Assembly: GCA_945869165.1 (NCBI GenBank)
Contig: CAMBNY010000024.1
Location: 1-39,644 of the forward strand
Reading direction: 5' to 3'
DNA from: Comamonas sp. lk
GTDB lineage: Bacteria; Pseudomonadota; Gammaproteobacteria; Burkholderiales; Burkholderiaceae_C
Length of the DNA: 39,644 nucleotides
Shown in pieces: positions 18,092 through 26,389 of the stretch (the stretch's first letter is position 1; each line of letters starts with the position of its first letter). Below the pieces are notes generated by a model that was not told where the DNA came from, ran no database searches, and saw nothing but the letters and a program-made list of their open reading frames with translations. The position numbers and the translations under genes are program-made.

Positions 18092-18867
18092 GTCGTAGCC
18101 TTCTTCACCAGATAAAAATACCAGCGCTGCGGCAGGATACGCAAGAGCTTCATCCAATTGGTAAAGCGGCGTGGAAAATGGATTTCAAACTGCCCGCTTG
18201 CCCAGCCGCGCACCATCGCGTCTGCAGCTTGTTCGGGGCTAATCAGCGCGGGCATGGAAAAACTGTTTTTGGCGGTTAAAGGGGTTTGCACAAAGCCAGG
18301 GTTCACCACAGACACGGAAATACCGTCGGCTTGCAAGTCCAGGTACAAATTTTCAGCCAGGTTAATCATGGCAGCCTTGGTCGGCCCGTATGCCAGGCTG
18401 TTAGGCAGGCCCCGGTAGCCCGCCACACTGGCGACCAGGCTGATATGGCCGCTACCGCGTGCACGCATGGCGGGCAAGACGGCATGCAAGACGTTGAGCG
18501 CGCCCTGGTAATTTATCTCCCAATGGCGACGCATTTCGTCTAAGTCCATGGCTTGCGCGCGCATAGGCAGGTAGTGACCTGCGCAATAGAGCACCATGGC
18601 AGGCGCGCTGTGCGGCCAGCACTGCTGCGCCACCTGCGCTACTGCTTGCGCGTCGCTACAGTCCAGTACCTGCGCGCTGCTGCCTGGATGGCCTTGCACA
18701 AATTCCTGCAAGGCCTGCGCGCTGCGGGCCGACACGGTGAGCAGCGCACCTTGCGCATGCAGTGCCGCGGCGGTAGCACGGCCTATACCGCTGCTGGCTC
18801 CCAGTATCCAGACCGATTGGCCGCGCCAATCGCGCAGGGGCGGGTTTAAGGATTGCATCCAGGCCAT
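18088..18867 (-). CDS. SDR-family NAD(P)-dependent oxidoreductase
   Basis: A 259-residue classical short-chain dehydrogenase. The cofactor motif is ILGASSGIGRATA (TGxxxGxG type), the NAG-equivalent is LYCAGHY, and the catalytic Ser-Tyr-Lys are in SLVASVAGYRGLPNSLAYGPTKAAM. The PG motif VVNPGFVQTPLT follows. The C-terminal tail PRRFTNWMKLLRILPQRWYFYLVKKATT is basic and hydrophobic, suggesting membrane association. It sits 3 bases after the DUF3833 gene. In the operon it would oxidise or reduce a lipid-linked hydroxyl or carbonyl; this is inference. Confidence 0.9.
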   Translation of the reverse strand: MAWMQSLNPPLRDWRGQSVWILGASSGIGRATAAALHAQGALLTVSARSAQALQEFVQGHPGSSAQVLDCSDAQAVAQVAQQCWPHSAPAMVLYCAGHYLPMRAQAMDLDEMRRHWEINYQGALNVLHAVLPAMRARGSGHISLVASVAGYRGLPNSLAYGPTKAAMINLAENLYLDLQADGISVSVVNPGFVQTPLTAKNSFSMPALISPEQAADAMVRGWASGQFEIHFPRRFTNWMKLLRILPQRWYFYLVKKATT

Positions 18868-18870
18868 GGT

Positions 18871-19410
18871 TTAACGCTTATAAAAACTGAGCGTGACCTC
18901 GCCCAGCGGCAGGCCGAACTTGCGCATGCGGGCTTTGTTGAGCATCACGTGTTCATCGACCAAGTACATCCAGTCGTCCATCTGTACTTCAATCGTTTTT
19001 CCGTCCACCGGCAGCGCGAGCGTGTATTGCCACTGAAAGGCGTTGCCCTGCGTGCGCCCTTGGGCCGCGCCCACCACATCATCGGCGCGCCCGGTATAGC
19101 TGCCATCAGGCCCGGCCGTGAGGCGCCAGATGCGCTTTTGCTTGGTGCCATCGGAATAGGTGAAATCCTCGTCCAAGACCCCTTCATCACCCGTCCAGGT
19201 GCAGACCATGACCACCTTGAAACGCTTGACCACGGTGCCGGTGTAGTCGGTGAACACACCATAGGCGTCCAGCGTCCCATTGAAGTACTGGCGTAAGTCC
19301 AGCACCGGTTTTTCTTGGGCATAGGTTTCCAGCTTTTGCGAGGCGCAGCCTCCCAAAGCCATTGCCGCGCCGGTAGTGAGCGCCAAGCCAAATAAGCGAC
19401 GTCGATTCAT
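18871..19410 (-). CDS. DUF3833 lipoprotein
   Basis: A 179-residue lipoprotein: MNRRRLFGLALTTGAAMALGG followed by the lipobox Cys (LGGC, Cys about residue 22). The mature part (LRQYFNGTLDAYGVFTDYTGTVVKRFKV, EDFTYSDGTKQKRIWRL, YTLALPVDGKTIEVQMDDWMYLVDEHVMLNKARMRKFGLPLGEVTLSFYKR) is a lipocalin-like beta protein of family DUF3833. The start at 19410 overlaps the MFS stop as ATGA. These proteins co-occur with Cfa-like and DUF1365 genes and may handle modified lipids in the envelope; no activity is demonstrated from sequence. Confidence 0.87.
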   Translation of the reverse strand: MNRRRLFGLALTTGAAMALGGCASQKLETYAQEKPVLDLRQYFNGTLDAYGVFTDYTGTVVKRFKVVMVCTWTGDEGVLDEDFTYSDGTKQKRIWRLTAGPDGSYTGRADDVVGAAQGRTQGNAFQWQYTLALPVDGKTIEVQMDDWMYLVDEHVMLNKARMRKFGLPLGEVTLSFYKR

Positions 19411-20720
19411 GGTGTTTTCCTGATGAGCAAAAAATACAAAAGTGCAGCAGCGGCCAGCTTGAGCGCGCATGGCAAGACGCAATAGGCCCAAGTGATGCTG
19501 CGTAAAGCCTCTTCACTGCGGTTACCCGGTTCATAGCCGGCATAGGACAGCAAAGGCAAGGCCAGCCCCGCCGCTAAAGCCAGGTTGAGCTTGGCAGCCA
19601 TATTCCACCAGCCCCAGTAAATGCCGCTGTCACGCCCCGGCTCCGGCTGGCTATTTATCAGCCCTGCCAGCATGGCGCCGGGAACTGTAAGGTCTGCCGC
19701 CATACACAAGCCCGATAGCAGACATATAGCGATAAAAGGCAGACTGTCACCGCTACCCAATTGCGCCGCCCACGCAAATACGGCTACTGACAGGCCCATG
19801 GAGGCCAGCCACAGCGATTGCAAACCCCAGCGCGCCACCAGGCGCGAGACGGGAGCCATCGCCAGCGCAGCAGCCAGGAAATAGCTGGCTAAAAACCAGG
19901 GCTCCATGGAGGCGGGCGCCTGCAGGCGGTCTTGCACAAAAAAAAGAATCAAGGTGGCCGGCAAGGCACTGGCGATGCCATTGGCCAGAAACACCGCCAA
20001 CAAGGCGCGAAAGGGCTTGTAGCGCAAAGGCGCCAACACCCGCAGGCCGGTGCCCGTACCTGCTTTTCCATTTGCATTTGCAGTTGCATCCGTCACTACC
20101 TCAAGCGCTGGGGCCAGCACCGGTGCAGGCGCTGCCGTCCAGGCCAGCCAACCCAAGCCCAAAGCCAGGCACAAAATGGCAGCCGTAACCGGCAAGCCAA
20201 AGGCCAACGGCGCCATAGAAGCCAGGATGACGCCAGCGAGCCCCAGGCCTTCGCGCCAGGACACGATGCGGCTGCGCAAGGGCGCGTCGCCGCCGAGCAA
20301 AGCGCCCCAGGACTGTTGCACTAATGTCAGCGCGCTATAGCCCAAGTAGCAGACCAGCAAAGCGCCAGCCGCCCAAACCAGCAGCGCACCATGCTCGCGC
20401 ACCGGCGGGAAAAACAAAGCGATAAAACCAGCCCCCAGCAAGACTGCGGCAAAGGCAGAAAAACGCAACACCTGTGTTTGCGAGCGGGCAAACAAACGGT
20501 CCACCCACCGGCCCAGCAAGGGGTCTATTACGGCATCCGCCACGCGCGCTACCAGCAGCAACACACCCAGACTGACCAGCGGCAAGCCAAAGCTGCGGGC
20601 ATAGTAATTAGGAAGGAACACGTACAGCGGCAAGGCTACAAATGCCAGCGGCAAAGCCATCAGACCATAGCGCAGCCCTTGCGGCCAGCGAAATTCGGGT
20701 TGCGCTGCGCTAGCGGTCAT
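19407..20720 (-). CDS. MFS transporter, GPH/MelB-like
   Basis: A 437-residue inner-membrane protein with about twelve membrane segments. The glycoside-pentoside-hexuronide signature region is seen in RVADAVIDPLLGRWVDRLFARSQTQVLRF, typical of sodium:sugar symporters; the matching element in the second half is weaker. Similar genes in the same operon type may move lipid precursors or flip modified lipids instead of sugars, which is inference. The start ATG immediately follows the TGA of the chalcone-isomerase-like gene. Confidence 0.88.
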   Translation of the reverse strand: MTASAAQPEFRWPQGLRYGLMALPLAFVALPLYVFLPNYYARSFGLPLVSLGVLLLVARVADAVIDPLLGRWVDRLFARSQTQVLRFSAFAAVLLGAGFIALFFPPVREHGALLVWAAGALLVCYLGYSALTLVQQSWGALLGGDAPLRSRIVSWREGLGLAGVILASMAPLAFGLPVTAAILCLALGLGWLAWTAAPAPVLAPALEVVTDATANANGKAGTGTGLRVLAPLRYKPFRALLAVFLANGIASALPATLILFFVQDRLQAPASMEPWFLASYFLAAALAMAPVSRLVARWGLQSLWLASMGLSVAVFAWAAQLGSGDSLPFIAICLLSGLCMAADLTVPGAMLAGLINSQPEPGRDSGIYWGWWNMAAKLNLALAAGLALPLLSYAGYEPGNRSEEALRSITWAYCVLPCALKLAAAALLYFLLIRKTP

Positions 20721-21299
20721 TCAGGTCCCCAGACCCAATAGCTGCGCACGCAAACGGGGTTCCTGCGTCGCGGGGCTGAGCCAAATCGCAAAAAAAGTTT
20801 GGCTCAGCAAAGGGTCGTCAATCGCTTTGTGCAATTGCCCATTGAAGTACAGGCGCAAGCCCTTGTCCGGCAGATGCATGCCCGTCAGGCGGTCGCCGGG
20901 TTTCACATCGGGCAATGCGCCTGTCAGCGCCTGCAGCCACGCCGCGTGCCGCCCGCTCGGTACAAGGTCTAAGGCCTGCATTTGCTTGAGCGAAGCGTCG
21001 GCCAAGATACTGCCGCTGATGGAGCGCGCATACCGGATCTCCAGCGCGAACGCATGCGCGCCGAAGCGCTCAGGCACAAACAGCGGCTCGGTCCACAAGC
21101 TCGCGTCATACACTGGGATGCCCAGCCAGCGCAAGCGACCGCTGCCGGCCAGGACGGGCTTTTCCAGTTCACGCGCCAGCTCGGCCGGTGGTACGGGGCT
21201 GCTGCTGGCCTGCACGTCGGCACAGGCGCACAGCCATACTAAGCACAGCGTTATCAGTACTTGTGGCCAAGCATGCAGTCGCACTTTAGACAGCAACAT
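20721..21299 (-). CDS. Chalcone-isomerase-like periplasmic protein
   Basis: A 192-residue exported protein with a signal peptide (QVLITLCLVWLCACADVQA; the CAC may also act as a lipobox). The mature part PVLAGSGRLRWLGIPVYDASLWTEPLFVPERFGAHAFALEIRYARSISGSILADASLKQM is typical of the bacterial chalcone-isomerase-like domain, as is GMHLPDKGLRLYFNGQLHKAIDDPLLSQTFFAIWLSP. In such proteins the fold usually binds fatty acids. The start (MLLSKVRLHAW) overlaps the 3' end of the Cfa-like gene by 14 bases. Confidence 0.85.
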   Translation of the reverse strand: MLLSKVRLHAWPQVLITLCLVWLCACADVQASSSPVPPAELARELEKPVLAGSGRLRWLGIPVYDASLWTEPLFVPERFGAHAFALEIRYARSISGSILADASLKQMQALDLVPSGRHAAWLQALTGALPDVKPGDRLTGMHLPDKGLRLYFNGQLHKAIDDPLLSQTFFAIWLSPATQEPRLRAQLLGLGT

Positions 21300-22521
21300 G
21301 GGGCTTTTGCAAGGTGTACTGCAAGACATCGATGTTGTCTTCCATAAAGGCTGCTTCGCAGTAGCACAAATAGAACTCCCAAATGTGCATAAAGCGCTGG
21401 TCAAAGCCCAAAGTCAGCACCTGTTCGCGCTGCGCTAAAAAGGCTTCACGCCAAAGCTTGAGTGTTTGCGCGTAGTCGTGGCCGAAAGCGTGTTCCTGGA
21501 CTACTTCCAAGCCAGCTGCACGGGCCTGCGCTTTGAACTCGGAAGGGCTAGGCAGGCAACCGCCGGGGAAGATGTATTGCTGGATAAAGTCGGTGGACTC
21601 TAGGTAGCGTTCAAACAGTGCATCGGCAATCACAATGCTTTGGATACAGGCCTTGCCGCCGGGCTTGAGCATGCGCGCCACGGTAGAAAAGTAAGTGGGC
21701 CAGAAGCCCTGCCCCACTGCCTCGATCATTTCAATCGAGCACACTGCATCAAACGGCCCATCCGCAATATCGCGGTAGTCCTGCAAGCGCAAATCCGTCT
21801 GCGCTGCCAGGCCTTGGCGCTGCATACGCTCGCGCGCAAAATCCAGCTGCTCGGTGCTGAGCGTGACGCCGGTGACATGCGCCCCGTGTTCCATCGTCGC
21901 CATTTCGGCCAGCGCCCCCCAGCCGCAGCCTATTTCCAGCACGCGCGAACCCGGTTGCAGATCCACTTGCTGCAAAGCACGGCGTACTTTAGCGTTTTGC
22001 GCCTGCGACAAAGACTGCGTGAGATCGCCGCCAAACAAGGCCGACGAATAGTTCATGGTCGGGTCTAACCACAGTGCGTAAAAAGCATTACCCAAGTCGT
22101 AATGGGCGTGGATGTTTTTCTTACTGTTGCTGCGCGTATTGCGTTGAAGCAAATGCTTGATACGGTAGGCCAGGCGCCCCAGCCAACTGCCAAAAATCAC
22201 GCGGTCCACTTCGGCGCGGTTTTGCACCAGCACGCGCAACAACATCGTCAAATCTGGCGTGGTCCAGTCGCCATCGATAAAGCTTTCGGCAAAGCCGATG
22301 TCGCCGGATTTGAGCGCGCCGGTAAAAGCGTTCCAGTTGTTCAGGTGCAATGTGGCATGCGGGCTGGCGCTCTCGCCAAAGCGCTGCACGCTGCCATCGG
22401 GCAGGTGCAAGGTGATGCTGCCATGGCGGATTTTTTGCAGCAATTGCATCACCGTGCGGGCCGCTGCGGGCGGACGCTGGGCTGCTTTGTCAGCGCTGTA
22501 TTTGGCAGTAGATTGGTTCAT
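21286..22521 (-). CDS. Cyclopropane-fatty-acyl-phospholipid synthase-like SAM methyltransferase
   Basis: A 411-residue Cfa-family enzyme that would add a SAM-derived methyl or methylene to acyl chains of membrane phospholipids. The N-terminal lipid-binding domain is followed by the Cfa block HYDLGNAFYALWLDPTMNYSSALF, the SAM motif VLEIGCGWGALAEMA, CSIEMIEAVGQGFWPTYF and the C-terminal FPGGCLPSPSEF, ending in RFMHIWEFYLCYCEAAF. Length is close to E. coli Cfa. The ATG 22521 is preferred over a TTG five codons upstream. In Rhodobacter the related protein of the DUF1365 operon acts in furan fatty acid formation; whether this one does the same is inference. Confidence 0.92.
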   Translation of the reverse strand: MNQSTAKYSADKAAQRPPAAARTVMQLLQKIRHGSITLHLPDGSVQRFGESASPHATLHLNNWNAFTGALKSGDIGFAESFIDGDWTTPDLTMLLRVLVQNRAEVDRVIFGSWLGRLAYRIKHLLQRNTRSNSKKNIHAHYDLGNAFYALWLDPTMNYSSALFGGDLTQSLSQAQNAKVRRALQQVDLQPGSRVLEIGCGWGALAEMATMEHGAHVTGVTLSTEQLDFARERMQRQGLAAQTDLRLQDYRDIADGPFDAVCSIEMIEAVGQGFWPTYFSTVARMLKPGGKACIQSIVIADALFERYLESTDFIQQYIFPGGCLPSPSEFKAQARAAGLEVVQEHAFGHDYAQTLKLWREAFLAQREQVLTLGFDQRFMHIWEFYLCYCEAAFMEDNIDVLQYTLQKPHVAV

Positions 22522-22536
22522 AGCGGATGCACACAA

Positions 22537-23301
22537 CTAGCGACTGACAAAAGTTTCAGGCGCAGGGGGTTGACGGAAAAACGGAACGCGTTTGAGCGAC
22601 AGGCGCAGCGCCTGCCAATGGATGCGCCAGACCACGGCAAACGTCATCAGCGGATAACGCCACAGCGCGTGGCGTGCTGCCTGCGCGCTAAAGGGCTGCA
22701 ATTGCCCGCTGACACTGGTTTGAATCAAAGGGCCGCGCACATCGTCATAGTCCACGCGGGCCACGGTGCGGTCGCCCTGGGCGTTGACCATGAAGCGAAA
22801 GCGGTACTGGCCTTGCACCGGGCAAAACGGCGATACATGAAACACCTTGTCCGCGCGCTGCTCCACGCCAAAGCGCGCTTGCGAGAGGAGATAACAATGC
22901 CGCTCGCCAAAGGTGTTGTTCACCTCCACCAGCACGGCGCGCAAGCTCCCGTCTGCGCGGTGGCAATACCAAAAACTAACGGGCTTGAAAGTAAATCCCA
23001 GCACACGCGGGTAGCAATGCAACCAGATTTCGCCGTCCGCATCCGTGATGCCTTCGCTGTGCAGCAATTCCTCTAACCAAGCCAGCGCGCCGCCTTGCTG
23101 CGGGCCGCGTCCGTCGCCGTGGTCGCTGTCGAAAAAGCTCAGCGCTGCGCGGCGGTTTAGGGGCAAGGCGCCGGGGGCGGTTTGCAAGCTGCGCATGGGC
23201 AGCATCAAAAAATAAGTGGCGTAGGCAAAAGCGTGGTGCTTAGGCGCAAGCCGGGTGTGGCGCACCTGGCCAAAACCGATCATTGCTTGCGCCGCTGCCA
23301 T
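22537..23301 (-). CDS. DUF1365 family protein
   Basis: A 254-residue protein of family DUF1365. Family blocks are GFGQVRHTRLAPKHHAFAYATYFLMLPM, LHCYPRVLGFTFKPVSFWYCHRADGSLRAVLVEVNNTFGERHCYLL, KVFHVSPFCPVQGQYRFRF and the C-terminal hydrophobic stretch ending TFAVVWRIHWQALRLSLKRVPFF. No cofactor motif is evident. The gene almost always sits between an FAD oxidoreductase and a Cfa-like methyltransferase, as here with 2- and 15-base gaps, pointing to one lipid-modifying pathway. Confidence 0.9.
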   Translation of the reverse strand: MAAAQAMIGFGQVRHTRLAPKHHAFAYATYFLMLPMRSLQTAPGALPLNRRAALSFFDSDHGDGRGPQQGGALAWLEELLHSEGITDADGEIWLHCYPRVLGFTFKPVSFWYCHRADGSLRAVLVEVNNTFGERHCYLLSQARFGVEQRADKVFHVSPFCPVQGQYRFRFMVNAQGDRTVARVDYDDVRGPLIQTSVSGQLQPFSAQAARHALWRYPLMTFAVVWRIHWQALRLSLKRVPFFRQPPAPETFVSR

Positions 23302-23303
23302 GC

Positions 23304-24602
23304 TTATGCGCCTCGGGCCAGTAAAGGCTTGATTGCATCGGCCACGGCCAAGCCGGATTTGAGGCCGTCTTCATGAAATCCATAGCCCGTCCAGGCGCCG
23401 CAAAAATAAGTGTGGCGCCCACCCTGGATGGCGGGCAAGTGCTTTTGCGCCTCGGTGGCGGCCAGGTCAAACACCGGGTGCGCGTAGTCAAAGCGGCCAT
23501 GCACCAAGGCAGGGTCCAGTTCTTGCGCGGGGTTAAGCGATACCACCACCGGTTGGCTGAAAGGTAAAGGCTGCAACATATTAAGCAGGTAATGCAGGCA
23601 AACACGGGGGCCATTTTCACCATTTACGCTGCCGGCCGTGCGCTGGTAGTTCCAGGCGGCCCAGGCTTTTTTGCGGCGCGGCAGCACCGAAGCATCGGTA
23701 TGCAAGACCGCCACATTGGGCTGGTAGCGGATGGCACTCAAGGTCTGACGTTCCTGGCCACTGGCGTCAGCCAACAGGGCCAAGGCCTGGTCGCTGTGGG
23801 TGGCGATGATCACTTTGTCATAACGTTCGGTTTGCCCTTGTACATGCACCATCACGCCATCTGCCAGGCGCTCTATCTGCTGCACCGGCGCGCGCAAACG
23901 TTTGTCTTCAATACCAGCCAAAATTTTCTCGACGTAATGGCGCGCGCCGCCGGGCACAGTGCGCCATTGGGGCCGGTTGGTCAGGGCAATCAGCCCGTGG
24001 TTATGGCAAAAGCGCACCATGGTCGCGACGGGGAAGGCCAGCATCTGGTCGGTCGGGCAGCTCCAGATACAGGCCAGCATGGGCAGGAAGTACCAGTCTT
24101 TGAACTCTCGCGAAAAACGATGTTGGTGCAGAAATTCGCCCAGCGGCTGCACCAACTCGGCGTCGGCGTTGCGCAAAGCCAAGCCGGTTGCCAGTTTGTT
24201 AAATCGCACCACGTCAAGCAGCATGCGCCAAAAACGGGGGCGCAACAAATTGCTGCGCTGGGCAAACACGCCGTCCAACGACGTGCCGCACCACTCCAAT
24301 GCCGGGTCTTCCCAACTGCCATCGGTTTGCACCGAAAACGACATATCCGAATCGGCCGAAGGGACACCCAGTTCAGCAAACAAAGCTATGAGTTGAGGGT
24401 AGGTGCGGTCGTTAAACACCAGAAAGCCGGTGTCCACCCCGTGGGTGCGCGGGCCGGAGGGTGTGTCTAAGGTGATGTCCACCGTATGGGTGTGGCCACC
24501 GAAATAATCGCCTGCTTCTAATAAGGTGATGTCGGCTAGGCCTTTGAGCCTGTGCGCGGCAGCCAGCCCGGAAATTCCTGAGCCAATAACGGCTACCTTC
24601 AT
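23304..24602 (-). CDS. FAD/NAD(P)-binding oxidoreductase (COG2907-like)
   Basis: A 432-residue flavoprotein of the amine-oxidase/phytoene-desaturase fold. The dinucleotide-binding motif MKVAVIGSGISGLAAAHRL starts the chain; GGHTHTVDI, GVDTGFLVFNDRTYP, WSCPTDQMLAFP and the C-terminal FAD motif YFCGAWTGYGFHEDGLKSG follow. The start at 24602 is set by the Rossmann motif and by TGGAGA at a 7-base spacing; the upstream 20 codons are leader. It is the first gene of the eight-gene reverse operon, so regulatory sites should lie at 24603-24787. It may oxidise or reduce acyl chains together with DUF1365 and the Cfa-like enzyme. Confidence 0.9.
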   Translation of the reverse strand: MKVAVIGSGISGLAAAHRLKGLADITLLEAGDYFGGHTHTVDITLDTPSGPRTHGVDTGFLVFNDRTYPQLIALFAELGVPSADSDMSFSVQTDGSWEDPALEWCGTSLDGVFAQRSNLLRPRFWRMLLDVVRFNKLATGLALRNADAELVQPLGEFLHQHRFSREFKDWYFLPMLACIWSCPTDQMLAFPVATMVRFCHNHGLIALTNRPQWRTVPGGARHYVEKILAGIEDKRLRAPVQQIERLADGVMVHVQGQTERYDKVIIATHSDQALALLADASGQERQTLSAIRYQPNVAVLHTDASVLPRRKKAWAAWNYQRTAGSVNGENGPRVCLHYLLNMLQPLPFSQPVVVSLNPAQELDPALVHGRFDYAHPVFDLAATEAQKHLPAIQGGRHTYFCGAWTGYGFHEDGLKSGLAVADAIKPLLARGA

Positions 24603-24622
24603 AGTTGTGTCTCCAGTCGAGT

Positions 24623-24656
24623 TACTATACAGTAATAGCGCGACTGATGAGTCGCT
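24623..24656. promoter_or_regulatory. Two adjacent inverted repeats in the lipid-operon leader
   Basis: TTACT-ATAC-AGTAA (24623-24636) and GCGACT-GATG-AGTCGC (24641-24656) lie back to back, 21-54 bases upstream of the FAD-gene start and facing the divergent ferritin-like gene. The first overlaps a TATAGT -10-like hexamer on the reverse strand. They may be an operator and a leader hairpin. I could not recognise a group-4 sigma promoter. Confidence 0.4.
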
Positions 24657-24787
24657 TTTCATCTTCTCGCGTTTTATGCCCGAATTGGTCTGGAATATGT
24701 CGCAAGCAAAGCCAGACCATCGGTAATGGTTTAGGGCGCTGATACCTGATTTGCCGGCCTAAAATCGAAAGCCATAGAAAGTACTGC

Positions 24788-25660
24788 ATGCTCTACCCAG
24801 AACTCTTTAGACAACTGGAATCCGTCCGCTGGGACATGGAGCGCGACATCCCTTGGGCCAGTTTTGACCCCGCGGCCCTGTCCGACGAGCAGGCCACCAC
24901 CATCAAGATGAACGCGATTACCGAGTGGGCGGCGCTGCCGGCCACGGAAATGTTTTTGCGCGACAACCGGGGTGACAGTGACTTTTCGGCCTTTATGTCC
25001 ATCTGGTTCTTCGAGGAGCAAAAGCATTCGCTGGTGCTGATGGAGTATCTGCGGCGTTTTCGGCCCGAACTGGTGCCCACCGAGGCCGAGCTGCACAACG
25101 TGCGCTTTGAGTTTGACCCGGCCCCGGCACTAGAGACGCTGATGCTGCACTTTTGCGGCGAGATTCGTCTGAACCACTGGTACCGCCGCGCAAGCGAATG
25201 GCATACCGAACCGGTGATCAAATCCATTTACACCCGCTTAAGCCAAGACGAAGCGCGCCATGGCGGCGCCTACCTGAAGTACATGAAGCGCGCCATCCAA
25301 AACGTGGGGCTGGAGGCCAAAAGCGCATTTGCCAAAGTAGGCGTGCTGATGGCCAGCGCGCGGCGCACCAGCCAAGCCCTGCACCCGACCAATTTGCATG
25401 TGAATAAAGCGCTGTTCCCCAACGACACCGTGCAGGCGCGCCTACCCAACCCGGACTGGTTGGAGCACTGGCTGGACAGGCAAATTGATTTTGACGCCGT
25501 CTGGGAAAACAAGGTGGTAGAGCGCATACTGCACAACATGAGCCTTTTGATGGAACGCAGCTTTGGCACCGTGCAAGAGCTCAATAAATACCGCAAAGAA
25601 CTAGCGCGCGAACTAGGCAGCGCCCTGGAGCCGGGCGCCTCCAGCGGCAAAGCCGCATGA
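24788..25660 (+). CDS. Ferritin-like diiron protein (acyl desaturase-like)
   Basis: A 290-residue all-helical protein. Four iron-ligand positions fit a ferritin-like diiron site: E46 (ITEWAALPATE), E77-x-x-H80 (FFEEQKHSL), E125 (FCGEIRLNHWY) and E155-x-x-H158 (SQDEARHGGAY). The spacing resembles acyl-ACP desaturase and related oxygenases more than storage ferritin. The C-terminal ~80 residues are charged and may mediate partner binding. It diverges from the lipid-modification operon across 185 bases, so it could supply an oxidative step on acyl chains; this is inference. Its stop overlaps rfaE2 as ATGA, so the two are co-translated. Confidence 0.82.
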   Translation: MLYPELFRQLESVRWDMERDIPWASFDPAALSDEQATTIKMNAITEWAALPATEMFLRDNRGDSDFSAFMSIWFFEEQKHSLVLMEYLRRFRPELVPTEAELHNVRFEFDPAPALETLMLHFCGEIRLNHWYRRASEWHTEPVIKSIYTRLSQDEARHGGAYLKYMKRAIQNVGLEAKSAFAKVGVLMASARRTSQALHPTNLHVNKALFPNDTVQARLPNPDWLEHWLDRQIDFDAVWENKVVERILHNMSLLMERSFGTVQELNKYRKELARELGSALEPGASSGKAA

Positions 25661-26166
25661 GCGGCAGCAGCCCCGCTGCTGCACCGCCAGCCATGCTGGA
25701 CAAGCTGTGCGAGCGCAGTGGCTTAGCAGCGGCACTAGCCCAACTGCCCCGGCCCTGGGTGTTTACCAACGGCGTGTTTGACGTGCTGCACCGTGGCCAT
25801 GTGGTCTATCTGGCGCAGGCGCGCGCGCTAGGCGGCAGTCTGATCGTGGCGCTCAACACCGATGCCTCCACACGCCGCCTGGGCAAAGGCGAAGACCGCC
25901 CGCTCAACAAAGAAATGGACCGCGCCATCGTCATGGCCAGCCAGGAAGCGGTCAGCCTGGTCACCTGGTTTAGCGAAGACAACCCGCAAGCCCTGATAGC
26001 CGAAATCCGCCCCGACATTTTGGTCAAAGGCGGCGACTACAACATGGACGTGCTGCCCGAAACGGCGCTCATGCATACCTGGGGCGGCAAGGCGCTGGCG
26101 CTGCCTTTTGTGTCGGGGTACTCGACGACTGCGCTGGTGAAGAGGATTCGGGCGCAGGGTAGTTGA
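25657..26166 (+). CDS. rfaE2: D-glycero-beta-D-manno-heptose 1-phosphate adenylyltransferase
   Basis: A 169-residue nucleotidyltransferase equal to the C-terminal half of E. coli HldE; it makes ADP-heptose precursor for the LPS inner core. The motif VFTNGVFDVLHRGHVVYLAQARALG contains HxGH at H45-R-G-H48; VALNTDASTRRLGKGEDRPLN, DRAIVMASQEAVSLVTWFSEDNP and RPDILVKGGDYNMDVLPE are family blocks, ending in GYSTTALVKRI. No kinase domain is attached; split rfaE1/rfaE2 is common in Burkholderiales. The start overlaps the ferritin-like stop (ATGA). Confidence 0.93.
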   Translation: MSGSSPAAAPPAMLDKLCERSGLAAALAQLPRPWVFTNGVFDVLHRGHVVYLAQARALGGSLIVALNTDASTRRLGKGEDRPLNKEMDRAIVMASQEAVSLVTWFSEDNPQALIAEIRPDILVKGGDYNMDVLPETALMHTWGGKALALPFVSGYSTTALVKRIRAQGS

Positions 26167-26389
26167 AGGCTGGAACATAAGGCTATTTGCGAGCCGGGCT
26201 TGCGAGCGGGCAGACCAATGAGGGCATTGTTGCCGAACAGATTGGAATTTCTGCATGTCGCCTTCCGAACCTTTGCCGTCTGTCGCCCCGGCATTGGTCA
26301 CTTCCGGAAAGCCGCGATTGCTGACATTTGATTTGCCCCCGTTTGCTACCATTTCCCTGAAATCGCCAAATTCACTTCTTTTGGACCTC

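Noticed and set aside
20721..24602. Antisense frames over the lipid operon (for example 22102-23076)
   Set aside because: They mirror well-supported genes and have no domain signature.
24623..24636. A LexA (SOS) box
   Set aside because: The palindrome lacks the CTGT-N8-ACAG pattern.
26255..26389. 45-codon N-terminal extension of the nitronate monooxygenase
   Set aside because: The family starts at the MAINSLLGTELPIIQAPM block; the extension has no signal peptide or domain.
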